From Phoronis australis (Eukaryota; Phoronida; Phoronidae): 64,000 nucleotides of DNA. The notes below the pieces were generated by a model. The model was not told where the DNA came from. It saw only the letters and a program-made list of their open reading frames with translations, and did no database searches. The DNA lies in contig NMRA01000063.1 of the NCBI GenBank assembly GCA_002633005.1, positions 248,001-312,000 on the forward strand. The letters run 5' to 3'. The translations under genes and the position numbers were made by a program. The stretch's first letter is position 1, and each line of letters begins with the position of its first letter. This document shows, piece after piece, positions 51,001 to 54,000 of this stretch.

Positions 51001-54000
51001 TTTACACTGAACATTCAATTGTTACTGATCTGAACAGGCTGTAGTCTTGTCGTCAGGTGAGGAATTACGTCTGACCAGTGAGTGGGACTACTTCCATTCC
51101 GTGAATAAGAAGGTTCACTGGCTGAATAATCGCAGTTGTCAAATGCTTGCTGCATAATAATCGGGAGGTAGTATTTTTGAGTCGTTGAAGTCTGAACTTT
51201 TTTGTCTACTCTCAGTTAGAAATGGTTAACTTTTGAAGAAAACATACTCAGAACACGTTACATGCAGCTACACGCACACACACACACCACACACACACCA
51301 CACACACACACCACACANACCACACACACACACACACACCACACATACACACCACACACACACGCAGAGAAACCAGAAACTAACTTCTTAGTTTGCTGTG
51401 CAAAGCAGACCATTGTCAAGTTTCAAAACAAATCGTAGCATTTGTTTTCACTAAAATTCAACTCAAATTAATTTCCCCTCTTGTCACTAGAATGTGTACT
51501 TTAATGCATTTTCATTTTGAAAATGTTTCTTTCACATATAGCAATGTGCGTGGCAATACTGGACAGACAATCAAATCAGCTGATCTGAATTACAGCTATC
51601 TCCCTTAGAATATGGCCAATTTTTGTGAGGGGAAAGTCTTTTAACTCAAATTTTTATGAGGAATTCAAATGTGAACCCTGCCCACAAAAAGGGCGAAAAA
51701 TTAAATCAAATGTCTTAATTCTTCAGGCAACTTTTATCTTAATACTGTCAGATCAAAGTACAAGAAAGAGTAATCAAGTGGAAGGACTTGTAGTTTCTGA
51801 CCATCCACAGTTGGCCGTTTGCCTACTCCACATGCCAAGAATTCTACATTGACATTTGGCTTACCCTCAAAATCCAGTTGCTGCCTGGTGGTTTTTGAAT
51901 TGGCCCAATTATGTTGCATACCCAGCAGAATTAATGAGGAATATATTATTGCAACATTAAACAAACATTTTAGGTTGTGAAAGTCACATTTCTTGTCCAG
52001 TTTTCAAAATTCACATGTGCTTTTCACGAACTATTCAAATTGCTGTTTACAAACTTTCAAAAGGAAAATTTAAGAGTACTTTTGTTGCCCCCAATGTGTT
52101 TATGATGGGTCTCATTATCTAGAGAACTATATAAGCAGCAGCCTGAAGCGATTTAATTAACCTCAACAGCATGGTGTCTTTGATCTAAACCGGCAGATTG
52201 TGAAGTGCACAAATCAGTAGAGTTGCCCTATTTCCATCGGTCAGGGTGTCAACGTACGATTGTTTTCATGCAGACGGTCCATCACAACAATATAATATGT
52301 ACTTTCTTTCAGGGAGAGCTTGTATGAGTATATGGTACATGCATGCAGATGTACACTAACCTGAAGACATACACTCAGTCATGAATCGGTGTTAGTGACA
52401 AATATTGAGTTATTGAGTGGCCTGAATTGGTATTAGTGACAGATGTTGAATTATTAAGTGTACATAAGATCAAAAAGCATAATTTGTTCTGGTCTCTGTT
52501 TTTTAAAAAGCCAGTCACTGGTGTAGTATTGTTTAGTTGCTCACTTCAAAAAAGAAAGTCTACCAGAGACGAGCCTAAAAGTATTTATTTTTTACTCATT
52601 GCTTGCCAAACCATAGTGTTTCAAACCTTGGTGACTTTTATATTAGGTTGCTTTTCAAGAAGTGCATGAAATTGATGAGTCCAGATGTTTAGTGACAAAT
52701 ATTGAGTTATTGAGTGGCCTGAATTGGTATTGAGGCCAAATGTTTAGTTAGTGAGCAAAGGTAGCAAGCTGAGTCAGTAAAGACCAGAACCAACTTTGTT
52801 TTATTTGGCCTTATGCATAATTACTCATGATGTTTTATTAAATGACAATATTCTCTCAACAGGTGAAAGCCATGCTGAGCAGGATATACCACCAAACACG
52901 AAGAACATTTGACAGCTCTGTCAGGACATCTGCTCTTGAGATATGGCTGACTTGTCAACCTTCTGTAGAGGACTTGAGAAGAGTCTTGTTGTCGGTAACT
53001 GATAAAGATCAGTTTGAAATGTCCAAATATGTGCTGGAAATTCTCTACAATGCAGCTCGAATGGATGAAAACGTGAGGTGAGGCCATGGAATTGCCAGGC
53101 TTTGTGTTTTTATGGCTTATGTATATGTGAATTTAACCAAATACACTACAAGCTTGTTCCTGCCTGGAAACCATTTTTCAAACAAGAAACACAGCTGGTC
53201 CTGCAGAATTCAATGAATTGGACCATATTCCAGTTAGTTTAAGCTTACAGATCAGTGGTTCTCAAGAGTTTGAATTAACAACTCGAGCCTGCAATGCACC
53301 ACTCAGTCAACAAACTTACCCAAACTTTTGAACTTTTTCATATGATCTTACTAAAAGATGAATTGTTTTTTTCTGAATGTCGCTATTGTAAGTATAATTC
53401 TATGTATTTCCCCATCACGGCTGACATCAGCAGGTCTTGCCTGACGTCAGCAGGTCTTGCCTGGCGTCAGCAGGTCTTGCCTGGCGTCAGCAGGTCTTGC
53501 CTGGCGTCAGCAGGTCTTGCCTGGCGTCAGCAGGTCTTGCCTGGCGTCAGCAGGTCTTGCCTGGCGTCAGCAGGTCTTGCCTGGCGTCAGCAGGTCTTGC
53601 CTGACGTCAGCAGGTCTTGCCTGACAGCAGGTGACATTAGCAGGTCTTGCCTGACATCAGCAGGCCTTGCCTGACATCAGCAGGTCTTGCCCGAGCCTGT
53701 TTATTGGGTTACATTAATAAACCAACTATCACTGCCCTCATGGACTCAGTGGGAGAAATACAACTTGGTCTGTAATCTTTCTTAGCAAAGGCTTGTTACT
53801 TTGCTGCAAGTGCTCAAAACGTTTATTAGTTGAGTTCCCATGTTGTTTAATATCCCAGAAATATTTCAGGAAAAAAATTAATGCGAATAATTCTACTGTT
53901 CCCTAGAAAATATATATCTGAAACTAAATAAGGCGATCCAGATCCTCCCAAGGATACTATTGTTTCAAGAAATGAAGAATATAAATCGGTAAATAAAACA

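Noticed and set aside
53294-53674. 126-codon open frame rich in [15 protein letters not shown]
   Set aside because: It is the translation of the 20-bp tandem array, not a gene.
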